Part shown: positions 54,563 through 64,000 of the stretch, one piece after another
Layout: each line of letters opens with the position of its first letter
How positions within the stretch are numbered: position 1 is the first letter of the stretch
NCBI GenBank assembly: GCA_905182025.1
Contig: CAJJAA010000038.1
Coordinates: 1-64,000, forward strand
Length of the DNA stretch: 64,000 nt
Source of the DNA: an uncultured OM182 clade bacterium
GTDB taxonomy: Bacteria > Pseudomonadota > Gammaproteobacteria > Pseudomonadales > Azotimanducaceae
Direction: 5' to 3'
The notes under the pieces: model-generated
The model's input: the letters and a program-made list of their open reading frames with translations, nothing else
The model's database searches: none
Told to the model about the DNA's origin: nothing
Made by a program: the position numbers and the translations under genes

Positions 54563-54598
54563 TAAGAACTTCACAACATAGACCTCGGGAGGGTTGAT

Positions 54599-55753
54599 AT
54601 GTTTGAACTAGTAGATAGCACACCACAACATGCGGTAATTAAAGTTATTGGCGTTGGAGGCGGCGGTGGTAATGCCGTTGAGCACATGGTTGTCCAGGAT
54701 ATTCAGGGGGTGGAATTTATCTGCGCCAACACTGATTCCCAGGCACTCCACAGTCTCAGCTCCAAAACGCTGTTGCAACTTGGTGGAAACATTACCAAGG
54801 GTCTTGGAGCAGGTGCGAATCCTGGCATGGGCAGGGAAGCAGCCTTGGAAGACAAAGAACGCATTGCAGAGGTCTTGCAGGGCGCTGATATGGTCTTTAT
54901 TACAGCTGGTATGGGCGGTGGTACAGGTACAGGTGCTGCTCCAATTGTGGCCGAGGTTGCCAAAGGACTCGGCATTCTCACCGTTGCGGTTGTTACCAAG
55001 CCGTTCGTTTTCGAGGGCAAGAAACGAATGATGCTCGCCGAAGAAGGTATTAAGGAGCTGTCGCAGTATGTTGACTCACTCATCACCATACCCAACGAAA
55101 AGCTACTAAGCATCATGGGTAACGATACGCCGTTACTGAAAGCGTTTGGCGCAGTTGACGATGTACTGTCAGGTGCTGTTCAAGGCATTGCGGACCTTAT
55201 TATTAGACCCGGCATGATCAACGTCGACTTTGCCGATGTTAAGACTGTTATGTCTGAAATGGGTCTTGCGATGATGGGATCAGGTAGTGCGACCGGTGAA
55301 AACCGAGCTAGAGAAGCTGCTGAAGCAGCAATTCATAGCCCGCTCCTAGACGATATCGATTTCAATGGCTCACGTGGCATTCTAGTGAATATCGCAGCCG
55401 GTGAAGATATTTCACTTGGCGAATTTTCAGAAGTTGGTGCAACTATCGAAGAGTTCGCCTCCGACAACGCAACAATCGTTGTAGGAACGGTGATCGATGC
55501 GAATATGGGAGATGAGCTACGGGTCACAGTAGTGGCGACCGGCTTAGGACATCCTGAACTGGATAAGCCAAGAACCGTGGTTGATAACACGCAAAAGATA
55601 ATTGCTGGAGACGGTCCAACCGATTATAGCGAGTTTGATAAGCCTACAATCACACGGAACAAGCCTAGCGAGGAGCGTGTGCCGGATCTTGGTTCGAGCA
55701 AGGATATGCAGTATTTGGATATACCCGCGTTCCTTAGAAGACAAGCTGACTAA
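54599..55753 (+). CDS. ftsZ: Cell division protein FtsZ
   Basis: GGGGNAVEHM; GGGTGTGAAP; conserved C-terminal peptide LDIPAFLRRQAD. Confidence 0.99.
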   Translation: MFELVDSTPQHAVIKVIGVGGGGGNAVEHMVVQDIQGVEFICANTDSQALHSLSSKTLLQLGGNITKGLGAGANPGMGREAALEDKERIAEVLQGADMVFITAGMGGGTGTGAAPIVAEVAKGLGILTVAVVTKPFVFEGKKRMMLAEEGIKELSQYVDSLITIPNEKLLSIMGNDTPLLKAFGAVDDVLSGAVQGIADLIIRPGMINVDFADVKTVMSEMGLAMMGSGSATGENRAREAAEAAIHSPLLDDIDFNGSRGILVNIAAGEDISLGEFSEVGATIEEFASDNATIVVGTVIDANMGDELRVTVVATGLGHPELDKPRTVVDNTQKIIAGDGPTDYSEFDKPTITRNKPSEERVPDLGSSKDMQYLDIPAFLRRQAD

Positions 55754-55991
55754 TTAGAGCGTTATCTGCAACTTATAGTGGTGAATACTGTCGTAATATT
55801 GCTGATAGATTGAATGACGTAGTAAGTGAAGGTTGGTGCGCAATAGTTATAGATGCTAGTTTCTGTTACTATTCGCGCCGAAAAATCAACTGTGTCTGCG
55901 GGTTCGGGCAGCAGAATTGTGGTGTATCTGTTGCATAAAATATGGAGATTAGGTTGACGACACATAAAATAAAGGGAATAAATTTCGACAC

Positions 55992-56918
55992 ATGATAAAT
56001 CAAAAAACGCTTAAAAATGTGATTCGAGCCACCGGTGTTGGTCTGCACACAGGCGAAAAGGTCTACCTAACTTTGCGCCCCGCGCCAATAGATACGGGTA
56101 TTGTCTTTGTTCGCATGGATACGGACCCCGTCACTGAGATCCCAGCGCTGACTGAAAACGTAGGCGATACGACCCTTGCGACGACGATAAACATGCATGG
56201 TCATAAAGTCTCAACCATAGAGCATTTAATGGCCGCATTAGCCGGGCTTGGCGTAGACAACGCCTATGTTGAAGTCAATGGTCCTGAAATGCCTATCATG
56301 GATGGTAGTGCTGCTACGTTTGTCTTCTTGATACAAAGCGCCGGAATTGAAGATCAAAAAGCGCTTAAGAAGTTTATTCGAATCAAAGAGAAGGTCACCG
56401 TCACGGGGTCCGAAAATGTCAGTTGGCATAACCAAAGTGCAACACTTCAACCCTTCCACGGTTTTAGAGTCACCCACACAATTGTTTATGACAATCCCGT
56501 TATCAAGGAACAAACTGCGAGCGTAAATTTTTCGACGACATCTTTCGTAAAAGAAGTTAGCCGAGCACGTACCTTCGGCTTAATGCAGGAGTTTGAGCAT
56601 CTTAGAGAGCGCAACCTTGCCCAAGGCGGTAGTCTCGATAATGCAGTCGTTGTTGATGAATTCCGAGTGCTCAATGATGATGGTCTGCGGCATCAGGATG
56701 AATTCGTTCGCCACAAAATACTCGATGCGATCGGAGACCTTTATCTACTGGGTCACAGCGTCATTGGAGAGTTTATTGGTTTCAAATCAGGCCATGCGGC
56801 TAATCATGCGCTGCGTGAAGCTTTGTTGAGTCAGCCCAGTGCCTGGGAGATTGTTACCTTTGACGATCCGCAAGCCCTTCCGAGCGCATATGCAGAGCCA
56901 GTATTGGCTGAAGCATAG
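55992..56918 (+). CDS. lpxC: UDP-3-O-acyl-N-acetylglucosamine deacetylase
   Basis: [45 protein letters not shown]. Confidence 0.98.
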   Translation: MINQKTLKNVIRATGVGLHTGEKVYLTLRPAPIDTGIVFVRMDTDPVTEIPALTENVGDTTLATTINMHGHKVSTIEHLMAALAGLGVDNAYVEVNGPEMPIMDGSAATFVFLIQSAGIEDQKALKKFIRIKEKVTVTGSENVSWHNQSATLQPFHGFRVTHTIVYDNPVIKEQTASVNFSTTSFVKEVSRARTFGLMQEFEHLRERNLAQGGSLDNAVVVDEFRVLNDDGLRHQDEFVRHKILDAIGDLYLLGHSVIGEFIGFKSGHAANHALREALLSQPSAWEIVTFDDPQALPSAYAEPVLAEA

Positions 56919-56929
56919 ACAATAGAGGG

Positions 56930-57439
56930 TCATTTGAGTCTAGTCGGTAGGTTTTTGCGGCCGGCTAGATGAATTAGGGCTTTGCGTAGAGGTTCATCTT
57001 CGATATATTTAGCCGCGTCGGCTATATTTCGTGCAGTTTCATCTGACAGCGGTGCCGTATCGGGTGTTGAAACGGCGGCCTTTTGGAATTGCGGGCGGAC
57101 TGAAACCTTTATTGAGTTAACGAAGTGTGGTGGTTTTTGGCGGCGAAGTGCTGCTATCAAGGTTTGTTGGCTATATTTGATACGCGTCGTGCTGGCTGCC
57201 GAAGCCGTTGTTAACTCTAAATGACCGTCGTTGAGCGAAGCAACACGTATGTCATCGGCCGGATAGTTTGGATATTGATCAGATATTATTGATTGGAGAG
57301 AAAGCAGTGCTTTTGCGTGATTAATGATATTCTTCAGCGATCCACGTGAATTGGACAGTAGTTCCTTGGTATTCTTAACCGACCTTGGGAAGGTTGAGTT
57401 GACCGAGGAAAACGTGGATGTAGGCTTTTTTTTCGACAT
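56930..57439 (-). CDS. DUF721/DciA-like protein
   Basis: DciA-type C-terminal domain; typical position between lpxC and the M23 peptidase/secA. Confidence 0.75.
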   Translation of the reverse strand: MSKKKPTSTFSSVNSTFPRSVKNTKELLSNSRGSLKNIINHAKALLSLQSIISDQYPNYPADDIRVASLNDGHLELTTASAASTTRIKYSQQTLIAALRRQKPPHFVNSIKVSVRPQFQKAAVSTPDTAPLSDETARNIADAAKYIEDEPLRKALIHLAGRKNLPTRLK

Positions 57440-57637
57440 TGAGCCTTAAAAGTAAATTAGGAAAAAGTTAGTGATTACTTAGGTGTTTCTTTGTTTGTAC
57501 TCGTGACAAACAGTTGAAAAATTTAAACACATAAATGCATATCGATGTAGTGTGTTGACTTGATCGCGCAGGGTCCCAGGGACTCATGAGTGATACAACC
57601 GCGTAACATCATAAAAAACCATCATAGCACCAGAATT

Positions 57638-58558
57638 ATGAAATTCATTGTAGTAGACAACGATTCGGGAAAATCGCGTTCATTTAGTACGAACGGGCTT
57701 ATTCTTGGGCTTACATTTGCGGGACTGGTCGGAATTCCAGCGGCAATTGGTTACATGTCTTATCTACACGGGGTTGGTGACGCGACACAAACGCGACAAA
57801 TGTTTGGTAAGTGGCGCGAGGTGCTCAAAGACCAAGACCAACAAATTAAGATCGCAAGTCGGCAAGCGCAAGAAAACCTGCAGGCATCGACGCTAAAACT
57901 GGCGAAACTTCAAGCTCGAATCGTACGACTGGACGCACTGGGTGAACGTTTAACCCGTGTTGCAGATTTGGAAGAAGGTGAGTTCGATTTCTCTCAACCT
58001 CCTGCAGTCGGTGGTCCGGCGGTAGAGACGGGTGTCGGTACGACCCCAAAAAATTATCTGCAGCAACTGGGTCAATTGGCTGACGATATTGAGAGTCGAG
58101 AAAGACAGTTAAGTGTTCTCGAAACGCTGATCGTCGACCGAAACATGCAAGATGACGTGTTTATTGCCGGTAGACCGGTGACAAAAGGCTGGATGTCCTC
58201 TCGCTTCGGTAGCAGGAATGATCCGATCACAGGCAGAAATGCGTGGCACAATGGTGTCGACTTCGCCGGCAAAGAGGGTGCCGATGTCGTTACTGTGGCG
58301 GCGGGCGTCGTTGTCTATGCTGCCGTCAGAAATGGATACGGCAAAATGGTTGAAATCAATCATGGTGGCGGATTCTCGACACGCTATGGCCACCATAAAG
58401 AGTTGATTGTGAAGGTTGGTGACATTGTAAAGAAAGGCCAAGTTGTCGCTTTAATGGGTAGTAGTGGTCGATCAACAGGACCCCATGTTCACTTCGAAGT
58501 ATACAAAAATGGTCGGGTCGTCGATCCGTCTTCCTATATACACCGCGCTAGCCGGTGA
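57638..58558 (+). CDS. M23 family metallopeptidase
   Basis: HNGVDFAG and HVHFEVYKNGRVVDP; N-terminal TM and coiled coil; ATG 57638 preferred over 57590. Confidence 0.92.
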   Translation: MKFIVVDNDSGKSRSFSTNGLILGLTFAGLVGIPAAIGYMSYLHGVGDATQTRQMFGKWREVLKDQDQQIKIASRQAQENLQASTLKLAKLQARIVRLDALGERLTRVADLEEGEFDFSQPPAVGGPAVETGVGTTPKNYLQQLGQLADDIESRERQLSVLETLIVDRNMQDDVFIAGRPVTKGWMSSRFGSRNDPITGRNAWHNGVDFAGKEGADVVTVAAGVVVYAAVRNGYGKMVEINHGGGFSTRYGHHKELIVKVGDIVKKGQVVALMGSSGRSTGPHVHFEVYKNGRVVDPSSYIHRASR

Positions 58559-58629
58559 TCCGATAGTCTCTTTTTAGGCCGTAAGGCTTGAACTCAATTT
58601 GTTTCCACCCCTTTTAGAGACTAAATATC

Positions 58630-61362
58630 ATGTTAATGCAGGTATTCAAGAAAATCTTCGGTACGAAGAATGGCCGTGAATTAAAACGGATGCGAAAAAT
58701 AGTTCTCTCGATAAACGCTTTCGAGGAAAAATTTGAAGCCTTGTCCGATGAACAGTTAAAGCATAAAAGATCCGACCTTAATGCCAGACTCGAGGCCGGT
58801 GATACGCTTGAAGTGATACTGCCAGAGGCTTTCGCCGCCGTTCGTGAGGCGGGCAAGCGTGCTCTTGGCATGCGTATCTTTGATGTGCAGATGATCGGTG
58901 GCATCACCCTACATGAGGGACGAATTGCTGAGATGCGAACGGGTGAAGGTAAGACCTTCGTTGCAACACTGCCTCTGTACCTTAATGCGATCTCTGCCGA
59001 CGGTGTGCACCTGGTAACCGTCAATGACTATCTCGCTAAATGGGGTGCCGAATGGATGGGGCCCGTTTTCAATGCGTTGGGAATGACAGTCGGCGTTGTC
59101 TATGCCGGTCAGGAACATGAAGAGAAGAAGGATGCATATCAATGCGACATTACCTATGCGACTAACAACGAAGTTGGTTTCGACTATCTGCGCGATAACA
59201 TGGCATTTAGTCTCGAAGAAAAAGTCCAACGTAAACTAAATTTCGCGATCGTCGACGAAGTCGATTCAATTTTGATTGATGAAGCTCGAACACCACTGAT
59301 TATCTCTGGCGGCGTCGAAAACTCATCAGTTGTCTATCAAACAATTAATAGCGTGTTACCACAACTTCAGAGGCAAGAAAAAACCCCCGAAGATGTTGAG
59401 AACGAGGTTGAACCGCCGGGCGACTATTATGTTGATGAGAAGCAGCGAGACGTTGAACTGACTGAAGACGGTCATCTAAAGGTTGAGCAGTTGTTGGTTA
59501 AAAATGGCCTGTTACAAGAAGGTGACTCCTTATACGGGACGGCTAACCTGTCCTTGCTCCATCATGTCCATGCAGCGTTGAAAGCACACAGTTTGTTCTC
59601 AAAGGACGTCGAATATATCGTTCAAGACAATGAGATTGTCATTGTTGATGAGCATACAGGCCGAACCATGCCAGGCCGGCGATGGTCTGGCGGCATCCAC
59701 CAAGCGATTGAAGCCAAAGAGGGTGTTGACGTAACCAATGAAAGTCAGACGTTGGCATCGACGACGTTTCAAAACTACTTCCGTTTGTACAATAAGCTCT
59801 GTGGTATGACAGGTACGGCTGACACAGAAGCGCCTGAGTTTATGCAGATATATGGTTTGGATGTGGTTGTAATACCTACCAACTTACCGATGGTTCGTAA
59901 TGATCAAAATGATCTGATGTTCATGACCCTTGAAGAAAAATACGATGCAATTGTAGACGAAATACAATTGGCTAAGGCCAAAGGTGCACCTGTTTTAGTC
60001 GGTACTGCCTCTGTTGAATCATCAGAACTTATATCCGCCGCGCTGACGAAGCGAAAAGTAAAACACAATGTTCTCAATGCGAAGTTTCACGAAAAAGAAG
60101 CTGAAATCATTGCTCAGGCAGGTAGACCTAGTGGCGTAACTATCGCAACTAACATGGCCGGTCGAGGAACAGATATTCTATTAGGCGGTAACTGGGAGGC
60201 GGAATTCGCAGCACTCAAAAAGCCGACGGAAGAACTGAAAAAAGAAATTAAATCTCGTTGGGACAACGATCATCGTAAGGTAATCGATGCTGGAGGACTG
60301 CACGTTATAGGTACAGAACGCCATGAGAGCCGTCGTATCGATAATCAATTGCGAGGGCGAGCAGGACGACAGGGCGATCCAGGTGTTTCGAGATTCTTTC
60401 TGTCCATGGATGATAACTTGATGCGCATCTTCGCCTCCCCACGGATTCGAGGCATTATGCAATCACTCGGCATGGAGAAGGGTGAGGCGATCGAGCACAA
60501 GATGTTGAACAATGCGATCGAAAAAGCACAGCGAAATGTTGAGGGGCGAAACTTTGATATTCGTAAACAGCTTCTTGAATATGACGATGTTGCGAATGAC
60601 CAGCGCCAAATGATCTATGGTCAGCGTCGTGAGCTAATGGAGGCGACGGACGTTTCAGAAACAATCGATGCATTATGGGATGATGTCGTCAATCAAGTTA
60701 TTGATGGCTATGTGCCACCCCAAAGCTTGGAAGAGCAATGGGATATCGGCGGCTTGGAACTATCCGTACATACAGAGTTTGGCATTACCGCGCCCATTCA
60801 GAAATGGTTGGATGATGATGACCAGCTTCATGAAGAGACTCTTCGGATAAAAATTGTCGAACAGGTTAAGGCTAACTATGACGAGAAAGCGGCCTCGCTT
60901 GGTGACGGAGCGCGACTGTTCGAAAAGCAAATCATGTTGCAAATACTCGACAATACGTGGAAAGAACACCTCGCGGCGATGGACTATTTACGTCAAGGCA
61001 TTCATTTGAGAGCCTACGCACAGAAACAACCAAAGCAAGAATACAAACGTGAAGCGTTTGAGCTATTCGAGCAACTTCTTGAGGGCGTTAAGTTTGACGT
61101 CATCAAGTTTTTGGCTCGAGTCGAATTTCAGCAAGCGGAGGATATTCAGGCGATAGAGCAACGGCGTCGAGAATCAGAAGCGAAAAATTCGTTGAACTTT
61201 CAGAAGGCGAGCGCCGAGGTTATGGGCGAACCTCAAAGTAACGAGAAACAAGAAGAGGAAAAATTACCTTTCGTACGTAGAGAAAAGAAAGTGGGGCGTA
61301 ACGACCCCTGTCCCTGTGGTTCCGGAAAGAAGTATAAAGCCTGCCACGGAAAATTAGGCTAA
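58630..61362 (+). CDS. secA: Preprotein translocase ATPase SecA
   Basis: [25 protein letters not shown]-terminal zinc motif [14 protein letters not shown]; 910 aa. Confidence 0.99.
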   Translation: MLMQVFKKIFGTKNGRELKRMRKIVLSINAFEEKFEALSDEQLKHKRSDLNARLEAGDTLEVILPEAFAAVREAGKRALGMRIFDVQMIGGITLHEGRIAEMRTGEGKTFVATLPLYLNAISADGVHLVTVNDYLAKWGAEWMGPVFNALGMTVGVVYAGQEHEEKKDAYQCDITYATNNEVGFDYLRDNMAFSLEEKVQRKLNFAIVDEVDSILIDEARTPLIISGGVENSSVVYQTINSVLPQLQRQEKTPEDVENEVEPPGDYYVDEKQRDVELTEDGHLKVEQLLVKNGLLQEGDSLYGTANLSLLHHVHAALKAHSLFSKDVEYIVQDNEIVIVDEHTGRTMPGRRWSGGIHQAIEAKEGVDVTNESQTLASTTFQNYFRLYNKLCGMTGTADTEAPEFMQIYGLDVVVIPTNLPMVRNDQNDLMFMTLEEKYDAIVDEIQLAKAKGAPVLVGTASVESSELISAALTKRKVKHNVLNAKFHEKEAEIIAQAGRPSGVTIATNMAGRGTDILLGGNWEAEFAALKKPTEELKKEIKSRWDNDHRKVIDAGGLHVIGTERHESRRIDNQLRGRAGRQGDPGVSRFFLSMDDNLMRIFASPRIRGIMQSLGMEKGEAIEHKMLNNAIEKAQRNVEGRNFDIRKQLLEYDDVANDQRQMIYGQRRELMEATDVSETIDALWDDVVNQVIDGYVPPQSLEEQWDIGGLELSVHTEFGITAPIQKWLDDDDQLHEETLRIKIVEQVKANYDEKAASLGDGARLFEKQIMLQILDNTWKEHLAAMDYLRQGIHLRAYAQKQPKQEYKREAFELFEQLLEGVKFDVIKFLARVEFQQAEDIQAIEQRRRESEAKNSLNFQKASAEVMGEPQSNEKQEEEKLPFVRREKKVGRNDPCPCGSGKKYKACHGKLG

Positions 61363-61376
61363 ATGAGTAAAGGATT

Positions 61377-62585
61377 ATGGCTGTAGGCGAATCATCTCTT
61401 GATCATCACTCAATCCCCGGAGTCAAGTTAGCTTCTCTGGCTTGTGGTATCAAAGCGGATAAGACGAATGATCTCGTTATGTTTGAATTTTCAAAAGGCA
61501 GTACGACGGCAGGTGTTTTCACAAAAAGTTTGTTCGCTGCAGCTCCCGTTGAGTTGGGTAAAATGCACTTAGCTAAAACATCACCCAAGTATTTTCTTAT
61601 CAATAGCGGTAATGCGAATGCAGGCGTGGGTGACGCAGGTCTCGATGATGCCTCCACCTGTTGTTTAGCAGTATCTCAACTTGCTGGTGTTCGACCCGAA
61701 GCCGTAATCCCATTTTCCACGGGTGTTATTGGCGAACGGCTGCCTGTTGTAAACATCACGAATGCACTGGATGCGTTAATAGCAGAGCTGTCGGAGGATA
61801 ATTGGTTACTTGCAGCGCAAGGCATAATGACCACAGACACTCGACCAAAAATAACGTCGAGGCAAATTTCCATTGATGGAGAATGCATTACGCTGACCGG
61901 TATCGCTAAGGGGGCTGGAATGATTCAGCCCAATATGGCGACAATGCTAGCCTACATAGCCACAGACGCTGCAATTGAAACAGAGGTTCTACAAACCCTG
62001 CTGACAGCAGCTGTAGAAACTTCGTTCAATCGAATCACTGTTGACAGTGATACCTCAACGAATGACTCATGCATGTTGACCGCAACAGGCGTGTCTAAAG
62101 TCGTGATCGAAGCTGACAGCAACAATGCAACAGTATTTCTTGAAGCACTTGTCAGTCTCTGCCAAGAACTAGCCCATGGAATCATTAGAGACGCAGAAGG
62201 AGCAACAAAATTCATTTCAGTGCGAGTAAAAGGTGGTTCGACCCAAAAGGAATGTCTCGAAGTTGCCTACTCTGTTGCAAACTCTCCCCTCATGAAAACT
62301 GCGCTGTTCGCCAGTGATGCCAATTGGGGTCGAATAGTTATGGCTATCGGTAAGGCGGACGTAGATATTGATGTTAAAAAGCTTGATGTGTTTCTCGGTG
62401 ATGTTCAGTTAATGGCGCGGGGTGAAAAGGACTCGAATTATTCAGAATCGATTGGTGCAGAAATATTCGCAAAACAAGAGATCGATATTCTCATCAACAT
62501 AAATAATGGTGCCTTTGACGAGACAGTCTGGACGAGCGATCTATCACATGAGTATGTGCGTATTAATGCGGAGTATCGTACCTAA
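61377..62585 (+). CDS. argJ: Bifunctional glutamate N-acetyltransferase/ornithine acetyltransferase
   Basis: GAGMIQPNMATMLAYIATDA autocleavage site; 402 aa. Confidence 0.97.
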   Translation: MAVGESSLDHHSIPGVKLASLACGIKADKTNDLVMFEFSKGSTTAGVFTKSLFAAAPVELGKMHLAKTSPKYFLINSGNANAGVGDAGLDDASTCCLAVSQLAGVRPEAVIPFSTGVIGERLPVVNITNALDALIAELSEDNWLLAAQGIMTTDTRPKITSRQISIDGECITLTGIAKGAGMIQPNMATMLAYIATDAAIETEVLQTLLTAAVETSFNRITVDSDTSTNDSCMLTATGVSKVVIEADSNNATVFLEALVSLCQELAHGIIRDAEGATKFISVRVKGGSTQKECLEVAYSVANSPLMKTALFASDANWGRIVMAIGKADVDIDVKKLDVFLGDVQLMARGEKDSNYSESIGAEIFAKQEIDILININNGAFDETVWTSDLSHEYVRINAEYRT

Positions 62586-62685
62586 CGCCGCTAGCAATTA
62601 TGTCTGCGTTGACAGTAAACAATTAGCTGCTGGTAATGTCGGCGATAGGTCTGGCGTGCTGCATTCGATAGCATTAGCCTTGTGT

Positions 62686-62877
62686 TTAATCCCTCTCGAG
62701 ATCCGCCGCTGTCACATCATCATGCTCTGCGTCGGCGGGGATAAACCGTTTTCCATCGGCCCATTCGCCAAGATCAATTAGTTTGCAGCGCTCAGAACAG
62801 AAAGGCCTCCAGAGGTTGTCAGCGTTCCAGACTACTGAAACATCGCAAGTGGGGCACTTTACCTTCAGTGGTGTCAT
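62686..62877 (-). CDS. yacG: DNA gyrase inhibitor YacG
   Basis: CPTC...[15 protein letters not shown] zinc protein. Confidence 0.96.
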   Translation of the reverse strand: MTPLKVKCPTCDVSVVWNADNLWRPFCSERCKLIDLGEWADGKRFIPADAEHDDVTAADLERD

Positions 62878-63464
62878 TGTTTCAGTTCCAAATATTGATT
62901 ATGCAAACGATTTACTTCAGCGTCTAGCTCGCTAATAGAGCCGTTGTTGGTGATGATATCATCAGCATAACTGAGTCGTTGCTCGCGGGTTGGCTGCGTT
63001 TTCATTATTGCGAGAACCTGGGCCCGTTCATTATCGTCTCTAGACATAACTCTGCTAATTTGCATCTCCTGCGAGACGTCGACAACAAGGTGTCTGTCTA
63101 TCCAGGGGGACTGGCCACTGCCGCTAGAGAGCATGAGAATTGCGTAGGTTGACGTCGAGTTATCGAGGGTGTGGCGAAGGTGCTTGAGAATAGCCGGGAC
63201 GGTTATAGATTCGAGAAAGCGTCTTTCGTCACTGCAGCTAAATACAATTTCCCGCAATGCCGCCCGATCTAAATTGCCGTCTGATTTTAGAACGCCTTTG
63301 CCGAAGTGTTCGGCGATTTTTTGAAGACCGTCGGTTCCGGGTTCTACAACAATTCTGGCAGCCACGTCTGCATCTGCAATGGTAATTCCGAGCTTACTGA
63401 ATCGATCCGAAACAGCCGTTTTACCGCTACCAATGCCGCCGGTCAGTCCTACTACTAATGTCAT
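62874..63464 (-). CDS. coaE: Dephospho-CoA kinase
   Basis: [18 protein letters not shown]; overlaps yacG. Confidence 0.96.
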   Translation of the reverse strand: MTLVVGLTGGIGSGKTAVSDRFSKLGITIADADVAARIVVEPGTDGLQKIAEHFGKGVLKSDGNLDRAALREIVFSCSDERRFLESITVPAILKHLRHTLDNSTSTYAILMLSSGSGQSPWIDRHLVVDVSQEMQISRVMSRDDNERAQVLAIMKTQPTREQRLSYADDIITNNGSISELDAEVNRLHNQYLELKQ

Positions 63465-64000
63465 TTATGCCGCTACAAATTGTAAATATTGAGCAGTTAT
63501 TGTCTCACCGAACATCAGTGCAAGCCAACCCGCGATTGCCAAAAAAGGTCCAAAAGGAATTGCGTCGGCGCGATCTCTGCCTAGCGCAATGAGCGTGCCG
63601 CCAATGACTGCACCTGCGAGTGAAGAGAGAATGATGACAAGCGGTAGCATCTGCCAACCCAGCCAAGCACCCAGCAGTGCCAACAGCTTAAAGTCTCCAA
63701 AGCCCATACCCTCCTTACCCGTCACTAACTTGAAGGCTTGATATATAAACCAAAGAGAAAGGTAACCTGCGATTGCACCCCAAAATGCATTTGGGAATAG
63801 TGTGATGAGTCCGACCGTATTTACAATGAGTCCTAACCATAGAAACGGCAAGGTAATACTGTCTGGTAGAAATTTGGTGTCAAAGTCGATAAGGGCGAGC
63901 GCGATCAATGCCCATGTTAATAGGCAAGCGGCAAGACCTGCTAAACCTGGTCCAAATTTGTAAATTACCGCCGCCGTCATAACGGCAGTCATCAACTCAA
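63465..64000 (-). CDS. pilD: Type IV prepilin peptidase PilD, partial (5' end outside window)
   Basis: DFDTKFLPD and GFGDFKLLALLGAWLG aspartyl peptidase motifs; adjacent to coaE. Confidence 0.92.
   Translation of the reverse strand, partial: ELMTAVMTAAVIYKFGPGLAGLAACLLTWALIALALIDFDTKFLPDSITLPFLWLGLIVNTVGLITLFPNAFWGAIAGYLSLWFIYQAFKLVTGKEGMGFGDFKLLALLGAWLGWQMLPLVIILSSLAGAVIGGTLIALGRDRADAIPFGPFLAIAGWLALMFGETITAQYLQFVAA

Noticed and set aside
54648-55031. 127-aa alternate-frame ORF inside ftsZ
   Set aside because: Shadow ORF caused by codon bias of ftsZ.
62506-62781. 91-aa ORF overlapping the argJ 3' end and antisense to yacG
   Set aside because: Composition is out-of-frame argJ plus antisense yacG; no motif.

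Overview
This 64-kb window is a chromosomal segment from a gammaproteobacterium. It is almost entirely vertically inherited housekeeping DNA: gatCAB, mreBCD-maf-rng-yhdP, mgtE, npr-rapZ-ptsN-hpf-rpoN-lptBAC, yrbG, mlaFEDCB-ibaG-murA-hisGD, zapE, rplM-rpsI, petABC-sspAB, dolP/yraN/lpoA/rsmI, rnpB, the dcw cell-division cluster, lpxC, an M23 peptidase, secA-argJ and yacG-coaE-pilD. I see no CRISPR array, prophage, transposon, toxin-antitoxin or defence island, and no tRNA or rRNA gene. The points worth a second look are: (1) several conserved clusters lack functionally coherent blocks of expected genes (murF+mraY, murG and ddl from dcw; kdsD+kdsC from the lpt/yrb cluster; tldD+pmbA around yhdP/yjgA), often with seamless overlapping junctions; (2) gatA is split by a +1 frameshift; (3) mreC and mgtE both have homology extending upstream of any ATG/GTG/TTG and appear to start at ATT and ATC behind good Shine-Dalgarno sequences; (4) there is a 7-TM membrane protein with an N-terminal helix-hairpin-helix; (5) a four-repeat, 10-bp-phased MraZ-like operator lies upstream of mraZ, and a two-hairpin leader lies before ibaG-murA. 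All product names come from reading the translations; no database search was possible.
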